Notes: a model not told the origin generated them from the sequence alone. Positions 11,593 to 22,203 are shown, counted from the first letter of the stretch. The stretch: DNA of 64,000 nucleotides from Hemileia vastatrix (GCA_030280995.1 JASXTE010000002.1:34615183-34679182), one strand, 5' to 3'. Numbers and translations: made by a program.

Positions 11593-14500
11593 TCAAGAAA
11601 GCAATGGCGAGAGATTCAGTAAATTCAAAAATTCTAGATGCTTGGGTCTAGATAGAGATTTGGTTAAAACATCGGCAATCATTTGAGTTGAGGGGGTATA
11701 ATTAATGGAAAATTCACCATTGTTAACTTGTTCTCGCAGCCAGCACACTCTGGTGTTGATATGCCTAGTGCGATGTTGATACAAAGGATTAAGTGCTAGA
11801 TTGATACCACCTTGATTATCGCCCATGAGTATTGATTTATTGAGAGGAATACAAAAATCGTTGAACAATTCCTTAGTCCAGAGTAGGTCTTGTCCACATT
11901 CGGTCATGGCGTAGTATTCAGATTCAGAAGTCGACAGTGCAACAGATTGCTGCTTACAAGATCGCCAACTAATCAGACCAAGATGAAATACAAGGGTTCC
12001 CGATGTAGACTTAGAGTCTTCTGACTTATTATAGTCGGCATCAGCAAATCCAACTAGCGATCCCAATTCAGAGTTCGTGACATTTCCAAGAGTCAGATGA
12101 AAGTTCTTAGTTAACTTGAGATATCGAAGGATGTGAAAAAAGGCCTGTATTTGCTGATCAGTTGGATGATTCAAGTATTGGGCAAGAGTGGAGGCAGCAT
12201 AGGCTAGGTCAGGTCGAGTACAAAGTACGAGATAGTTAAGAAGTCCTATGGCTCGTCTATAATTAAATAGTTGAGTCAATTCATTGGAAGTACAAACAGT
12301 GAACTGTGAATTTGGTACTAGCGGGGTGGTAACTGTTCGACAATCTTGAAAGTTAAATTCAGTTAATAGTTTGGTAGTGTATAGTTCTTGTGATAAACTG
12401 ATTGTTTTATTTACTCGATCCCTGACTACCTTCATACCGAGGACCCAATTGAGTTCTCCCTGATCTTCCATATCAAAAACTTGAGAGATTTTATTTTTGA
12501 AAATTTGAACGGAGGGTCCGGCAATAATTAGATCATCAACATGTATAAATACATAGCATGGATGAGAGTCATTGGAGTTAATGAAAAGACAAGGATCAGC
12601 CTTGCTTGGTTTGAAACCGATATCAGTGAAAAATTCAGATAATTTACGATACCAACACCTAGGACTCTGTTTTAAGCCGTATAGTGATTTTTTGAGATAT
12701 AAACAGTGATCCATATTTTTAGGTGAATAACCACTGGGGAATTTGAGATATAGGTCTTCATCAGGTTCACCATGTAGAAAAGCAGATTTTACGTCCATTT
12801 GATGAAGCTCCCAGTCTTTATAGGCAGCAAGACCCAAAAGGAAGCGTAGAGTATTCAATCGTCCAGTTGGAGCATAAGTTTCGTTGTACTCGATTCCTTC
12901 AATTTGAGAGAAACCTTGAACGCATAATCTAGCTTTGTACTTGGTTACATTTCCCTCAGAATCAGTTTTCTTTTTGAAGGTCCATGTGGTGCCCAGGAGG
13001 TGATTATTAGGAGGTGGAGGAGTTTCTTCCCAAACGTTGTGTTTGTTGATGCTAGCTAATTCATTATTTATGGCTTTAAGCCATTCATTGCTTTCAGGGG
13101 AGTTAATCGCTTCATAGAAATTTTTGGGAGTGTCGAAGGGTGTGACTATCATATTAACTTGATTCGATCTTCTTTTTGAGGTGAGTATATTTGATGGATC
13201 AATTGATGAATTGATTTCTTTAGCCGGTCTAGCATCTTTGTCAACGTAAGCGTAGTGTTTTGGGGCCAAAGGAGTTTCATTAGGAGTTTTGCTTGGGAAA
13301 TTAGATTCAGAGGGAGCAGTCTCAGTGGAGAGATTGGGAGAAATATTGACAGGTTGATTGATCAAAGGTTCATTCTCTGATGCTGGAGTTTCGAAAGAAA
13401 TCGGAGTGAGTGTGGGGATATATTCAATGTCTGGGAAAACAAGTGTCTCTGCAGTTGAGCCTTTAGATATTTGACGAGCTAACGTGAAAGTTTTTAGGAA
13501 TTTAATATTGTGAGTAATTAATATAGAGTCAGTTTTGGGTGAATAAATTCGATAATTAATATGTCCCTCACAGTAGCCAAGGAAGATCCCCTCTTCACCA
13601 CTGGCATCGAATTTTCCATTACGTTTGAATTTCTGTTGATAGTACACAACATCTGACCCAAATGGATAAAGTTTTTGAGGAATTTTCACTTTGCCGTTGT
13701 GCCAGACATCCCATGGAGTTTTAAAATCTGGTAGGGCTGAAGTTGGTAAAATGTTAAGGAGGAAAGTGGCAGTATTGACAGCTTCGGCCCACCAACTGGA
13801 GTCCAAGCCTGATTCGATCAACAAACATTTTGCCTTTTCGACAATGGATTGATTACCTCTTTCAGCAATTGGATTCTGCTGAGGGGAATAGGGCGCGGTT
13901 CGAAGGTGAAGTATACCTTTATCTTTGAGTAAATTTTTCATGGAATTGCTTGTGAATTCTCCTCCGTTATTGGTAATTAGGCATTTAATTGATTGTGAGA
14001 GTTGATTTTCAACAAGCGACAAATGTTCTTGAAAAGTCTCGTAGGTTTCAGATTTCAAGCTCAAGAAATAAGTATGGCGATAGCGAGAGTGACCATCAAC
14101 GATTTGAAAGAAGTAAGATTTCCCCCCTTTTGATTCTGGAGTGATAGGACCACATAGATCCATATGAATGACGTCCAGTGGATTTTCAGGAGTTGGGAAA
14201 GTCCCCGAATATGGTAAGATGTGAGACTTAGCTAAAGCGCATGTTTTACAACTGAAATTAGAGAAATCCAAACCTGGATGTAATTTTTCCAAGATTTGAT
14301 TGCTGGGATGTCCATATTCATGGTGTAAGAGTTGAATATTCCCATCGTTTTTTGAGGTTACATTATATATTGATGAGTTGAATAGAGGGAAAGTGATAAT
14401 ACGTCCATTTACAGAACACTCTATGTGAGTAGTCCCTTTGTCCTTGACTTTGAAGATGCCGTCTTCTTTAGATAAGCTCCAGCCGTCGAGGAGTAGATCA

Positions 14501-15603
14501 ATAGCTGATATAAGATTGGCTTTAACTGAAGGAACATACAGTGCATGTTCAATGTTGAAGATATGACCGGATGATGAAGTGAAAGTTACTTTGCCTTGTC
14601 CAAGGGCTAGTAACTCGTCTCCATTTGCCATTGATAAACTTAGATTTGAAGATTCGTAAGTAGAGAAAAACTGTAACGAATTGAAGATTGAGAATGAAGC
14701 ACCACTGTCCAGGATGGCATGATTGAGAGGAATATATGAAAATACTGATAGAGCTTTTGCACTGCCAGTGTCCTTATTTTCTCTTTCCTTTTTACGTTTC
14801 AGGAATTCATCTTGTTTTTCAGGATGTAATTGAAAACAAGATGCCTCTGAGTGCGGTGCCAGAGGGTTGTGTTTGCCTTTAGAGCAAAAGATTTTGGTCC
14901 TAGTGTCTGTAGCTAAAACTGTTCCAGAAGTAGAGTTGGTGGAATTAAGTGTTTTTCGTCTAATGACTTCAGTTTCAACATCAGCAAAAATACTCTCGAT
15001 TGTTGCCCGACGATTAGTAATATCGTACTTGCTGAGAATGATAGAAGAGAAGGTTTGATAGGATTCGGGGAGAAGATTAAGCACATAATTCGCCATGATG
15101 TATGAAAGGATGTTCTCTTTGAATAAATCTGGAGCAACCTCTCGAAGAAGTTTCATGGTGCCTCGGAAATCATCCATAGCCTCAAGTATATTGCTCTCCG
15201 TAAATTTAATCTTGAACAGTTTGTTGACAATATATGAGCAATTTTGACTTGATTTAGAGGCGTAATGTTCCTTTATACGTGTCCATAAGGCAGCGGGCTC
15301 GATAGCATCATCATCTAGAATGAATTTATGCTGATTAGGGCGATCCATAAACATTTTAATGATCGCATTTGTTTGGCGCTGTCGAATTTTAAATATCGAG
15401 AGTAGTTCTGGGTCAGTGGGTACTGGACAGTCCTCGTCAAGGAATTGATCCAGATTACGAACGGTGAGTGCATATTTTAGGTCTGTCTTCCAGGAACTAT
15501 AATTTTTGTCGTTTAGTTTCTCTATACCTTTGATTTCAGAATAGTTGGATGAGTCTTGAAGGTAAGAGAAATTAGGCTGTGAGGAAGTAGTAGGTTCAGC
15601 CAT
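11593..15603 (-). CDS. Copia Gag-Pol polyprotein, 1336 aa
   Basis: Single intact frame in Copia order: Gag, protease, integrase, RT, RNase H. Gag (1 to about 280) ends in a Cys/His motif, C240-x4-H-NP...H...CFQLHPEK, seen in fungal Copia Gags instead of a classical CCHC knuckle. Protease active site D299-S-G-A. The integrase zinc-binding part has H427/H432 and C452/C455. The catalytic core has D482 and E581, but the middle position, normally Asp in a DNGGEF motif, is Asn545 (TNNGGEF, codon at 13,969-13,971). RT motif A is QMDVKSAF (D937) and the catalytic box is HVDDLII (D1023, D1024). RNase H keeps FADADYN, ALSTSESEY and GDNQG. Start chosen at the ATG at 15,603, 111 bp inside the 5' LTR, with stops in frame upstream. 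Length is normal for the family. The Asn suggests the integrase may be inactive despite the fresh look of the copy. Confidence 0.95.
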   Translation of the reverse strand: MAEPTTSSQPNFSYLQDSSNYSEIKGIEKLNDKNYSSWKTDLKYALTVRNLDQFLDEDCPVPTDPELLSIFKIRQRQTNAIIKMFMDRPNQHKFILDDDAIEPAALWTRIKEHYASKSSQNCSYIVNKLFKIKFTESNILEAMDDFRGTMKLLREVAPDLFKENILSYIMANYVLNLLPESYQTFSSIILSKYDITNRRATIESIFADVETEVIRRKTLNSTNSTSGTVLATDTRTKIFCSKGKHNPLAPHSEASCFQLHPEKQDEFLKRKKERENKDTGSAKALSVFSYIPLNHAILDSGASFSIFNSLQFFSTYESSNLSLSMANGDELLALGQGKVTFTSSSGHIFNIEHALYVPSVKANLISAIDLLLDGWSLSKEDGIFKVKDKGTTHIECSVNGRIITFPLFNSSIYNVTSKNDGNIQLLHHEYGHPSNQILEKLHPGLDFSNFSCKTCALAKSHILPYSGTFPTPENPLDVIHMDLCGPITPESKGGKSYFFQIVDGHSRYRHTYFLSLKSETYETFQEHLSLVENQLSQSIKCLITNNGGEFTSNSMKNLLKDKGILHLRTAPYSPQQNPIAERGNQSIVEKAKCLLIESGLDSSWWAEAVNTATFLLNILPTSALPDFKTPWDVWHNGKVKIPQKLYPFGSDVVYYQQKFKRNGKFDASGEEGIFLGYCEGHINYRIYSPKTDSILITHNIKFLKTFTLARQISKGSTAETLVFPDIEYIPTLTPISFETPASENEPLINQPVNISPNLSTETAPSESNFPSKTPNETPLAPKHYAYVDKDARPAKEINSSIDPSNILTSKRRSNQVNMIVTPFDTPKNFYEAINSPESNEWLKAINNELASINKHNVWEETPPPPNNHLLGTTWTFKKKTDSEGNVTKYKARLCVQGFSQIEGIEYNETYAPTGRLNTLRFLLGLAAYKDWELHQMDVKSAFLHGEPDEDLYLKFPSGYSPKNMDHCLYLKKSLYGLKQSPRCWYRKLSEFFTDIGFKPSKADPCLFINSNDSHPCYVFIHVDDLIIAGPSVQIFKNKISQVFDMEDQGELNWVLGMKVVRDRVNKTISLSQELYTTKLLTEFNFQDCRTVTTPLVPNSQFTVCTSNELTQLFNYRRAIGLLNYLVLCTRPDLAYAASTLAQYLNHPTDQQIQAFFHILRYLKLTKNFHLTLGNVTNSELGSLVGFADADYNKSEDSKSTSGTLVFHLGLISWRSCKQQSVALSTSESEYYAMTECGQDLLWTKELFNDFCIPLNKSILMGDNQGGINLALNPLYQHRTRHINTRVCWLREQVNNGEFSINYTPSTQMIADVLTKSLSRPKHLEFLNLLNLSPLLS

Positions 15604-15696
15604 GTCGGTGTAGACAGAAGACGACTCTGGATCAGGGGATTCCCCAAGGGAAAAAGGTGTATTGGGAACTTCCAGCTTTAGTTTAAGAATGCAGGG
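15604..15696 (-). other. Copia leader between primer site and Gag start
   Basis: A short untranslated leader on the minus strand. It holds an inverted run GGGAATCCCC and no ATG competing with the Gag start. Confidence 0.5.
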
Positions 15697-15714
15697 GCGC
15701 TGGGCCCATAACCC
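15697..15714 (-). other. primer-binding site matching the initiator Met tRNA anticodon arm
   Basis: The plus strand reads GCGCTGGGCCCATAACCC directly next to the LTR. This is the sense sequence of the anticodon stem-loop of eukaryotic initiator tRNA-Met (anticodon CAT), not a tRNA 3' end. The element RNA (minus strand) is therefore complementary to the internal region of that tRNA. Drosophila copia and yeast Ty5 are known to prime from such a site with a tRNA half cleaved near nucleotide 39. The 3' end of such a half would fall at the LTR boundary here. Confidence 0.85.
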
Positions 15715-16305
15715 TGATAAGATTCAGCACCAGGTAAGTAAGATATTTAGGACACAAAGGACGGCAAGGACACAAGGACAGAGATGGACAGTTGAAAGTT
15801 ACCTGATAAGATTCAGCACCAGGTAAGTAAGATATTTAGGACACAAAGGACGGCAAGGACACAAGGACAGAGATGGACAGTTGACTTAAGGGACAAGAGA
15901 AAGAATCAATGAATAAATATAATGATAATTAAAATAAGTAAGAGAAGAAAATGGATAAGCTATTGCTGTTGTAGAGCATACGTACAAGTTACCTGATAAG
16001 ATTCAGCACCAGGTAAGTAAGATATTTAGGACACAAAGGACGGCAAGGACACAAGGACAGAGATGGACAGTTGACTTAAGGGACAAGAGAAAGAATCAAT
16101 GAATAAATATAATGATAATTAAAATAAGTAAGAGAAGAAAATGGATGAGGAAACGAGTATTAGATTCCTCATCTATATATGCTTTGAGTGATATCATCAT
16201 GTTAGGTTAAAGAAATGTATGTACGTATGAATATAAATATAAGTATAGGTATATCAGTATGGGAACGTAAGTATATAACATCTACTCAGTAATATAATCT
16301 TAACA
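15715..16305 (-). repeat. Copia 5' LTR (right copy)
   Basis: 591 bp, same length and internal three-block structure as the left LTR (blocks near 15,715, 15,802 and 15,990). The right target duplicate CAATG follows at 16,306-16,310. In element orientation this LTR carries the promoter. Confidence 0.95.
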
Positions 16306-16310
16306 CAATG

Positions 16311-16670
16311 GTGGTTGTAAGAAAGAAAAGTGAGCTAGCTGTATGCATATTAGGGGGTATCAAAGTCAGATATCTGTAATTATTTAAAAGGTATATCACA
16401 ACACAAAAAGTAAGCCACAAACATGACATTAATTCTCAGTAAAAAGGTGTTTTTGTTGTACAATATGCCATATGTTAAAAAATAATCATGGTTGGTTTGG
16501 TGGAAAAAAGTGGTATTTTGAAATGAACTTTGATATCCCCTATTGTGGTTGTTTGTGGGAAATAAAAATTTTAAGTAGTGACAAGAATATGTTGCCTGGT
16601 ACTGTATAAACATGCTCTAAGAAATAGATAGCACGAGGATTTAACAAGCAGATAGGAAACTTATAGCTAA
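16311..16670. other. AT-rich intergenic sequence
   Basis: No coding, splice or repeat signal that I can support. Confidence 0.4.
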
Positions 16671-16675
16671 ATGGA

Positions 16676-16812
16676 AAAAGGTTGGTGCAAATTTTCAATA
16701 TTTTGCTCAACATACCCAGCATTTTTGGTGGGCAACAGGCTAGCAGGATGAAATAATGATGGAAAATGCTGGGCAAGTTGGGCATAACTGTCGAAAGCTG
16801 CACCAACCATTT
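16676..16812. repeat. imperfect foldback element
   Basis: Left arm GGTTGGTGCA...CCCAGCATTTT (from 16,680) and right arm AAAATGCTGGG...TGCACCAACC (to about 16,808) are inverted copies with mismatches in the middle and an approximately 35-bp loop. This is MITE-like in size; no target duplication could be fixed. Confidence 0.55.
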
Positions 16813-16814
16813 TC

Positions 16815-17100
16815 AATGTAGCTGTATTTTTGTACAAGGAGCTAGATAATAATTAAATTCTCAATAATATTTATATAAAGACATCCGGTAATCTTCTAAG
16901 TGACAAGAGAAATATCAAGTTTTATTCGAAGCTTTAATTTTAATATCATACTCTTCCTCATTTAAGAAATTGGTTGTAGAGTTGAGATCACATTGATGCT
17001 GGCGATGACACAGGTTTATAGTTCAATCAAAAGTTTAAAAATCTCAGTAGGTTATGATCAAAGTGAAGATACCTTCTTAATAAAAAACCATTTACCAGAA
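16815..17100. other. AT-rich spacer between two foldback elements
   Basis: No signal beyond AT-richness and an A-run just before the next element. Confidence 0.35.
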
Positions 17101-17299
17101 AAAAAATTTGGGCACCTGATAGCAGGTGCCAATCCCTATCTTTGATTTAACTCAGTTTTAGCTTAGCTGTAATTATTATGGAAAGACCACGCACTGAAAA
17201 ATGAGCACGCTAGCTTGCCCATAATTAAATCTGAGTTACTCTTGAATCAAGTATATATTGAGGGATTGGCACCTGCTTACAGGTGCCAGATATTTTTTT
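17101..17299. mobile_element. MITE whose terminal inverted repeats are themselves palindromes
   Basis: Non-coding element of about 190-200 bp. The left terminus at 17,111-17,137 reads GGCACCTGATAGCAGGTGCC then AATCCCT. The right terminus at 17,261-17,287 reads AGGGATT then GGCACCTGCTTACAGGTGCC. The termini are thus inverted repeats of each other, and each also contains its own 8-bp-arm hairpin. A-runs on the left and T-runs on the right extend the inverted repeat outward. The interior is AT-rich and has no frame. Confidence 0.7.
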
Positions 17300-18715
17300 G
17301 TGGTGCATTAAGGTCAGTTTCATTATTTTGATAACTCTTAGAACCAAATGGTAAGAGTTTACCTGTCACTGTTTTGTACATTGCCTACTCAAAGCCTCAA
17401 TAATCTTAATGTTATTACTATGCACCTTCCCATCAGTAGCTGGGTCAAAAAAAAAAAGGTCAGCATGTTCCTACATTACTCATGCTTCAAGATATTTGAT
17501 CTCACAAAATGTCACATTACTCTAAATTTCACCTGGTAGATGCAAAAATCACTCTATTAAGCCATCATACGCCGGGTAACGGGGTCATGACCTGCTCAAT
17601 CTCATTCTATAAATTTAATGGGAAATTTAAGCATAGATTGTTTGTGTATCCTTTCGTAAACTCAGACAGTCACTTGGAAAAACATCCTGAGCCCAGAAAT
17701 GTTCCATTCAATACATATTCATCTACAATCCTCTCCCCGTGATTACCAAAATGACCAATCTATCTTGATCTATGAAGATTAATACATAAATAATATCTCT
17801 ACATACGAGTCTTCTAATGTGTTCTGTTATATGAATCAACATCGCTTTTGGCATTTGTCACAGTCTTCACTTCCTGTACATGCTATGGGTTTAGTAACCT
17901 AGCCTCTGTGGTACTTACGGGGGCGAGATAGTATCAAATACTCAGCAAATAATGCTACCCCGAACGTGCATCTTTTCATTAAATTAGAATGATCATTATG
18001 AATGAAGTACAAAATGCAAAAGAGTCTTTACTACTCCAGAGCTAGAGAGAAGGCTCATGGTAACCATTAGTGTGCATTTTGCTTCATATTGACTCGTAAC
18101 TGTATTATCACCGTAATTTACACACCGGCTCGCGATATATTTCAATGAATTTTCTAGTGTGTTCCTTTATTCAGCTTTAAACTTATCTTACTGAATATTG
18201 GCTTGCACAGAAATTGAGGTGACTCTCTTATCATTTCACTTCAAGGTTTTAAGCAGTATTTCACGGGATATTTATTAGCTAGCTAAAGCATTTATCCAAT
18301 GATCACCCAAAACCATTTCAGTTTCAAACGTTCAAAAAAGAGCTGCTAAATATTTAGGCTAATGCATTTTGCTGTTCAATAATATATACTGTTTCCAGCC
18401 TTGACCTCATTATTCAGGCTCAATTTCCGTCTCCTAAACTTTGGTTTCAATGTAAATTCTTTTGGCCATCGCCTCATTTCACTCGATTCCACCCAGGAAA
18501 TATACAGACTGTCAAAGTTATCTCAGCCCGGTAGTCCTTGCAGGCGTTTTTACAGTCTTATACCTTTCAAGAGGTTTACGAATCCGTTAACCAATACAGT
18601 TTGTTGTTCAATGATGTACGCAGATTTAAAATATACCATCTGTTTTGACAATCATTTTCATGTAATGTCTTAGTAGAGGTTTTCTCCACTGTTTTACTCC
18701 CCAGGAAAAGCTATT
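17300..18715. other. gene-free sequence, less AT-biased than flanks
   Basis: Only short open frames with no recognisable motif. I cannot assign an exon with confidence. It precedes the tandem duplication. Confidence 0.35.
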
Positions 18716-18718
18716 CAG

Positions 18719-19630
18719 TTATATAATATTTTACAACTGTCGCTTTCTTCGCCTTTTCATTTATTAAGCGATTGTACAAGCTGGAAGATGAAAGGAATGA
18801 CATAACTTTCATGCTAAATTAGAATACCTAGTGAATAATATGTGGAAAAAGCTAAAGCGACTACATTTTGCTAATACATTAAATTTTATTCACTTCCACT
18901 CGATATAAGTGTTTTCCGAACAAACCAAAACAATCCAGAAGAACTGATTAAAAGGATGAATGGATTTCGTATCTATCGCACCATTACCCAGAACAAGCAA
19001 AAAATCATCATGTATCAAAAAATTCACCATTTTCAAATTTAGTTGAGGGATATACACTTTTCAATCTTTGATTATCACGATTAATCTATTGTAAACCAAA
19101 GGGATTTTTGACAAACTGTAGGGTTAACATGGTTTTAGAAATATGATTTTTCTAGATATATATCCTTAATTGAACAATATTCATTAAGCGCCCTATCTGT
19201 CTTAGCAATAACAGTTTTTCCTCTTCTAGCAGGAAGTTAGAGCTAATCAATAAGTTTGTTAGATTTCACATAATTATGGATCAGAACTCGAGCTTGACGT
19301 GGTGAATTATACATATCTCCCCAAGTAATTCTCTGAGTGATTTGAATCAGAAATTAACACGGTACAAACTTAGAGTAATGAATACTCCATTGATTGGTTT
19401 TGGGGCTGCTATAAATTTAAATCTAGGGTGGCTTTGGATGATAAACGCTGTCCCGAAACTGGGGGGGATTTATGTTTAAGATTTCTATTTTAAAAGCTTT
19501 TATATATACATTAACATAGTCTCAGATTGGGTTTGACTGAGCGAGACACAAGCCTGTAATCGCTGAACTTGTTGACTAGCCCAATGATGTCTGAATAATG
19601 AACTTATCGTTTCAAATTATCTCTACGGCC
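18719..19630. repeat. tandem duplication, copy A (about 912 bp)
   Basis: Aligns along its whole length with copy B. Shared landmarks include TTTCTTCGCCTTTTCATTTA, AGTGTTTTCCGAACA and GAGCTTGACGTGGTGAA. Copies differ by many substitutions (roughly 10% by eye), so the duplication is old. No protein family is recognised. A minus-strand frame that is open in copy B has a stop in copy A, which argues against coding. Confidence 0.75.
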
Positions 19631-20540
19631 TGTATAAATATTTTACAGCTGTGTCTTTCTTCGCCTTTTTATTTATTAAGAAATTGTGCAAATTGGAAGA
19701 TGAAATGAATGACATAACTTTCAGGCCCAATTAAAAAAACTAGTGGATAATATTTGGAAAAAGGTGCAGCGACCGCATTTTGCTAATACATCAGATTTTA
19801 TTCTCTTCCACACAATGTAAGTGTTTTCCGAACAGACCAAAACAATCCAAAATAACTGGTCAAAAGGATTAATGGATTTCGCATCTATCGCACCATTCCT
19901 CAGAGCTAGTAAAAAATCCTCATGTATCAAAAAATTCACCATTTTCGAATTTAGTTGAAGGATATACATTTTTCCAACTATGAATATCGTGATTAATTTT
20001 TTTAAACCAAAGGGTCACTTGATAATCTATAGGGATAATATGGTTATAGAAATTTGAATTTTTCAGATATTTGTCCTGAATTGAACAATATTCATTGAGC
20101 GCTCTATTTTTCTGGAAAATAACAGCTCTTGTGGCAGGAACTTAGAGCTAATCAATAGTTTTGTTACATTTCACATAATTATGGATCAGAATTCGAGCTT
20201 GACGTGGTGAAATATATATATCTCCCCAAGTAATTCTCTGAGCGACTTGAAACAGACTTAATTAACACGATACAAACTTAGAGTAATGAATATTCCATTG
20301 ATTGGTTTCGAAGGATGCTATATATTTAAATCTAGAGTGTTTTTGGATGATAATCGCTGCCGCGACATTGGGAGGGATGTATGTTTAAGCTTTCCACTTC
20401 AAAAGCTTTTATATATACATTTACATTGTTTCAGACTGGGCTTAACTGAATGAGGTCAAAGGCTTTGATCGCTGGACTTGTTTAATAGCCCAATGATAGC
20501 TGAATAATGAAATCATCGTTTAGAATTATCTCTGCAGACT
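19631..20540. repeat. tandem duplication, copy B (about 910 bp)
   Basis: Head-to-tail partner of copy A with period about 912 bp. It ends near CTCTGCAGACT, after which similarity stops. The minus-strand frame from about 19,969 to 19,721 is open here but not in copy A. Confidence 0.75.
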
Positions 20541-21244
20541 ACCATACTAGAATTTGAGTTTTAGAATTCAATATATAGAATATTAAAATTGGACGGGGAA
20601 GATTTAACACGGTAGGAGAACGGAAGTGATCTGAAGAGGTCACTAATAGTAAGACTAAAATTCTGACCTACCCAAGATTAAACCGGTAGGGGTGGAAAAT
20701 AATGCCTCTGGTCTGTATTCAACAGAACTCTGTTCATTTATCGAAAAAAGTGATATATTGTCTACTTTGTGAATCGCTTAAACTCGCTGAATGTATATGT
20801 ATTAAGTCTCAGAAGTGATCCTTGATAGATTCATATTATGGGGATCAGTAGCCAAGAGGCGAGAGAAGCCGAGAAATTGTCTCTTGCAAGGTGGTCAAGG
20901 TCCAACTCTAAAGTTTTTTTTCAGAAGACGTATCAAAGATATTGTAAAGTAAAGCAACTATTTTTTCGGCCTTTTATAAGTAGAGAAACTGCAAGTTAAT
21001 AAAGTATCTCACTTGCTCTATCAACGAGATATGAATATGTGAGAGTGAATTTCTCTCAATGATGGAAAGCTCTCTTTTCCAATTACTTTAATCCACTTTT
21101 CATGAATTTGTTCATGTATAAGAAATAAATATCAATCGAATGGTTGGAGATCATGGATGCCAATTGTCTAAATGAACTTGATTCCTAACTCATTGAATCT
21201 GTACATTTGAAACTCGCAAAAGATAACATCAAAAAGCAGCTCAT
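20541..21244. other. unassigned intergenic sequence
   Basis: No coding or repeat signal supported. Composition is close to that of the likely host-gene region downstream. Confidence 0.35.
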
Positions 21245-21565
21245 ATGTCAGAATCAAGAGGGAGTGATCTTGATTCTGATAGAACGAGTTTTAGCTACTC
21301 GTATGTGAGCAAACAAGCGAAAGAAATATATCGTATAAAAGTGTGGTTCCTCGGCATGCGCCATTCTACTTGATTGAATGGAGTGAAAACATTTCTTTTA
21401 AATGCAAGAGGAGGCAAGCCAAAGAACATAATAGTTAAGTGTTCCAAGGTACTTTTGATGAAGAGAAAAAAGAGTGTTGATAGTTGGTTCGAAATCATAG
21501 TTTCAAGTACAGGCGTAGCAACTGTGTCCAAATCCAAAAAGGTGAAAGAAAGCTTTATAACTTGA
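21245..21565 (+). pseudogene. unrecognised open segment with one internal TGA
   Basis: From the ATG at 21,245 a frame runs 42 codons (polar, starting MSESRGSDLDSD), meets a TGA at 21,371-21,373, and continues in the same frame for 64 more codons rich in Lys and Val to a stop at 21,565. I do not recognise the product. The single stop may mark a decayed gene, a short unmodelled intron, or chance. It lies 350 bp upstream of the likely host gene, on the same strand, and could be an exon of it. Confidence 0.3.
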
Positions 21566-21861
21566 ATGCTGATTTAGAAGTTTGAATAAATATCCAACAC
21601 GTGGGAATACATGACATTTTTTTTAAAAAAAAACATATCCACACAGTTTATGTTTAGATACATACGTCAATTTTTCTATAAATATATTTTCTAAAAATAT
21701 GAGGATTTCAAGACAATGTTATTGCTCTTTTTTTCATTCAGCCTCCTGCTAAGATATTGCTTTAATTAAGGCATAGTCATTTTTAAGAATTATCAAAGGA
21801 TACAAGTTTAAAATTTTAGCAAATTAGGTATCTTTTCAAGAATAGTAGATGTCTGGTTGAT

Positions 21862-22203
21862 TCATGATCTGGATGGAAAAATACGATTATCGGGTTAGCT
21901 AGAATTCGAAAATATATGCATGAGCTATCTGAGTCTTATTACTTTTATTATCTCACTCTCACTTGTCGTTCTCTTTTTGAAATTGTGAGCCCTTCATCTG
22001 ACTGGGATCAGCTCTTCCACACTTTATTGGTTTTTAAAAGGGCATTTGCTTATTCTCCCCCATTTTCGAAAAGCATTGCTTTCATCACAAAACTCAAGAA
22101 TTATTTACAAATCTTAGAACTATCCAGATACATTTCACGTCCTTCAAAAGAAGATCTCTTATTTCTGCACGGCTTCCAGTTTCCAACGTCATTATCATTT
22201 TGA
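21862..22203 (+). CDS. possible upstream exon, function unknown
   Basis: A frame open from about 21,862, with an ATG at 21,916, runs to a stop at 22,201. The translation has aromatic-rich and Leu/Phe-rich helices (YYFYYLTLTC, FITKLKNYLQILELSRYI) unlike the AT-rich noise nearby. A second frame, open from 22,038, overlaps it and leads into the zinc-finger gene. A plausible donor (GTGAGC, 21,985) exists, but I could not fix the junction between the two frames. Confidence 0.35.

Larger units (their letters stand above)
10991..16305 (-). mobile_element. full-length Ty1/Copia retrotransposon
   Basis: A complete 5315-bp LTR element on the minus strand. Both LTRs are 591 bp, begin TGATAAG and end CTTAACA as read on the plus strand. 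The whole element is flanked by the 5-bp duplication CAATG (10,986-10,990 and 16,306-16,310). I count about five substitutions between the LTRs (under 1%), so insertion was recent. One intact open frame fills the interior, with a primer-binding site next to the right LTR and a short G-rich tract (GGGAGGG on the minus strand) next to the left LTR. Only an integrase active-site change argues against full autonomy. Confidence 0.95.

Noticed and set aside
15697..15714. tRNA-Met gene
   Set aside because: Only the anticodon arm is present, no acceptor, D or T arms; the position next to the LTR makes it a primer-binding site.
19721..19969. 82-codon minus-strand gene in the tandem duplication
   Set aside because: The equivalent frame in the other copy has a stop and many replacement changes.
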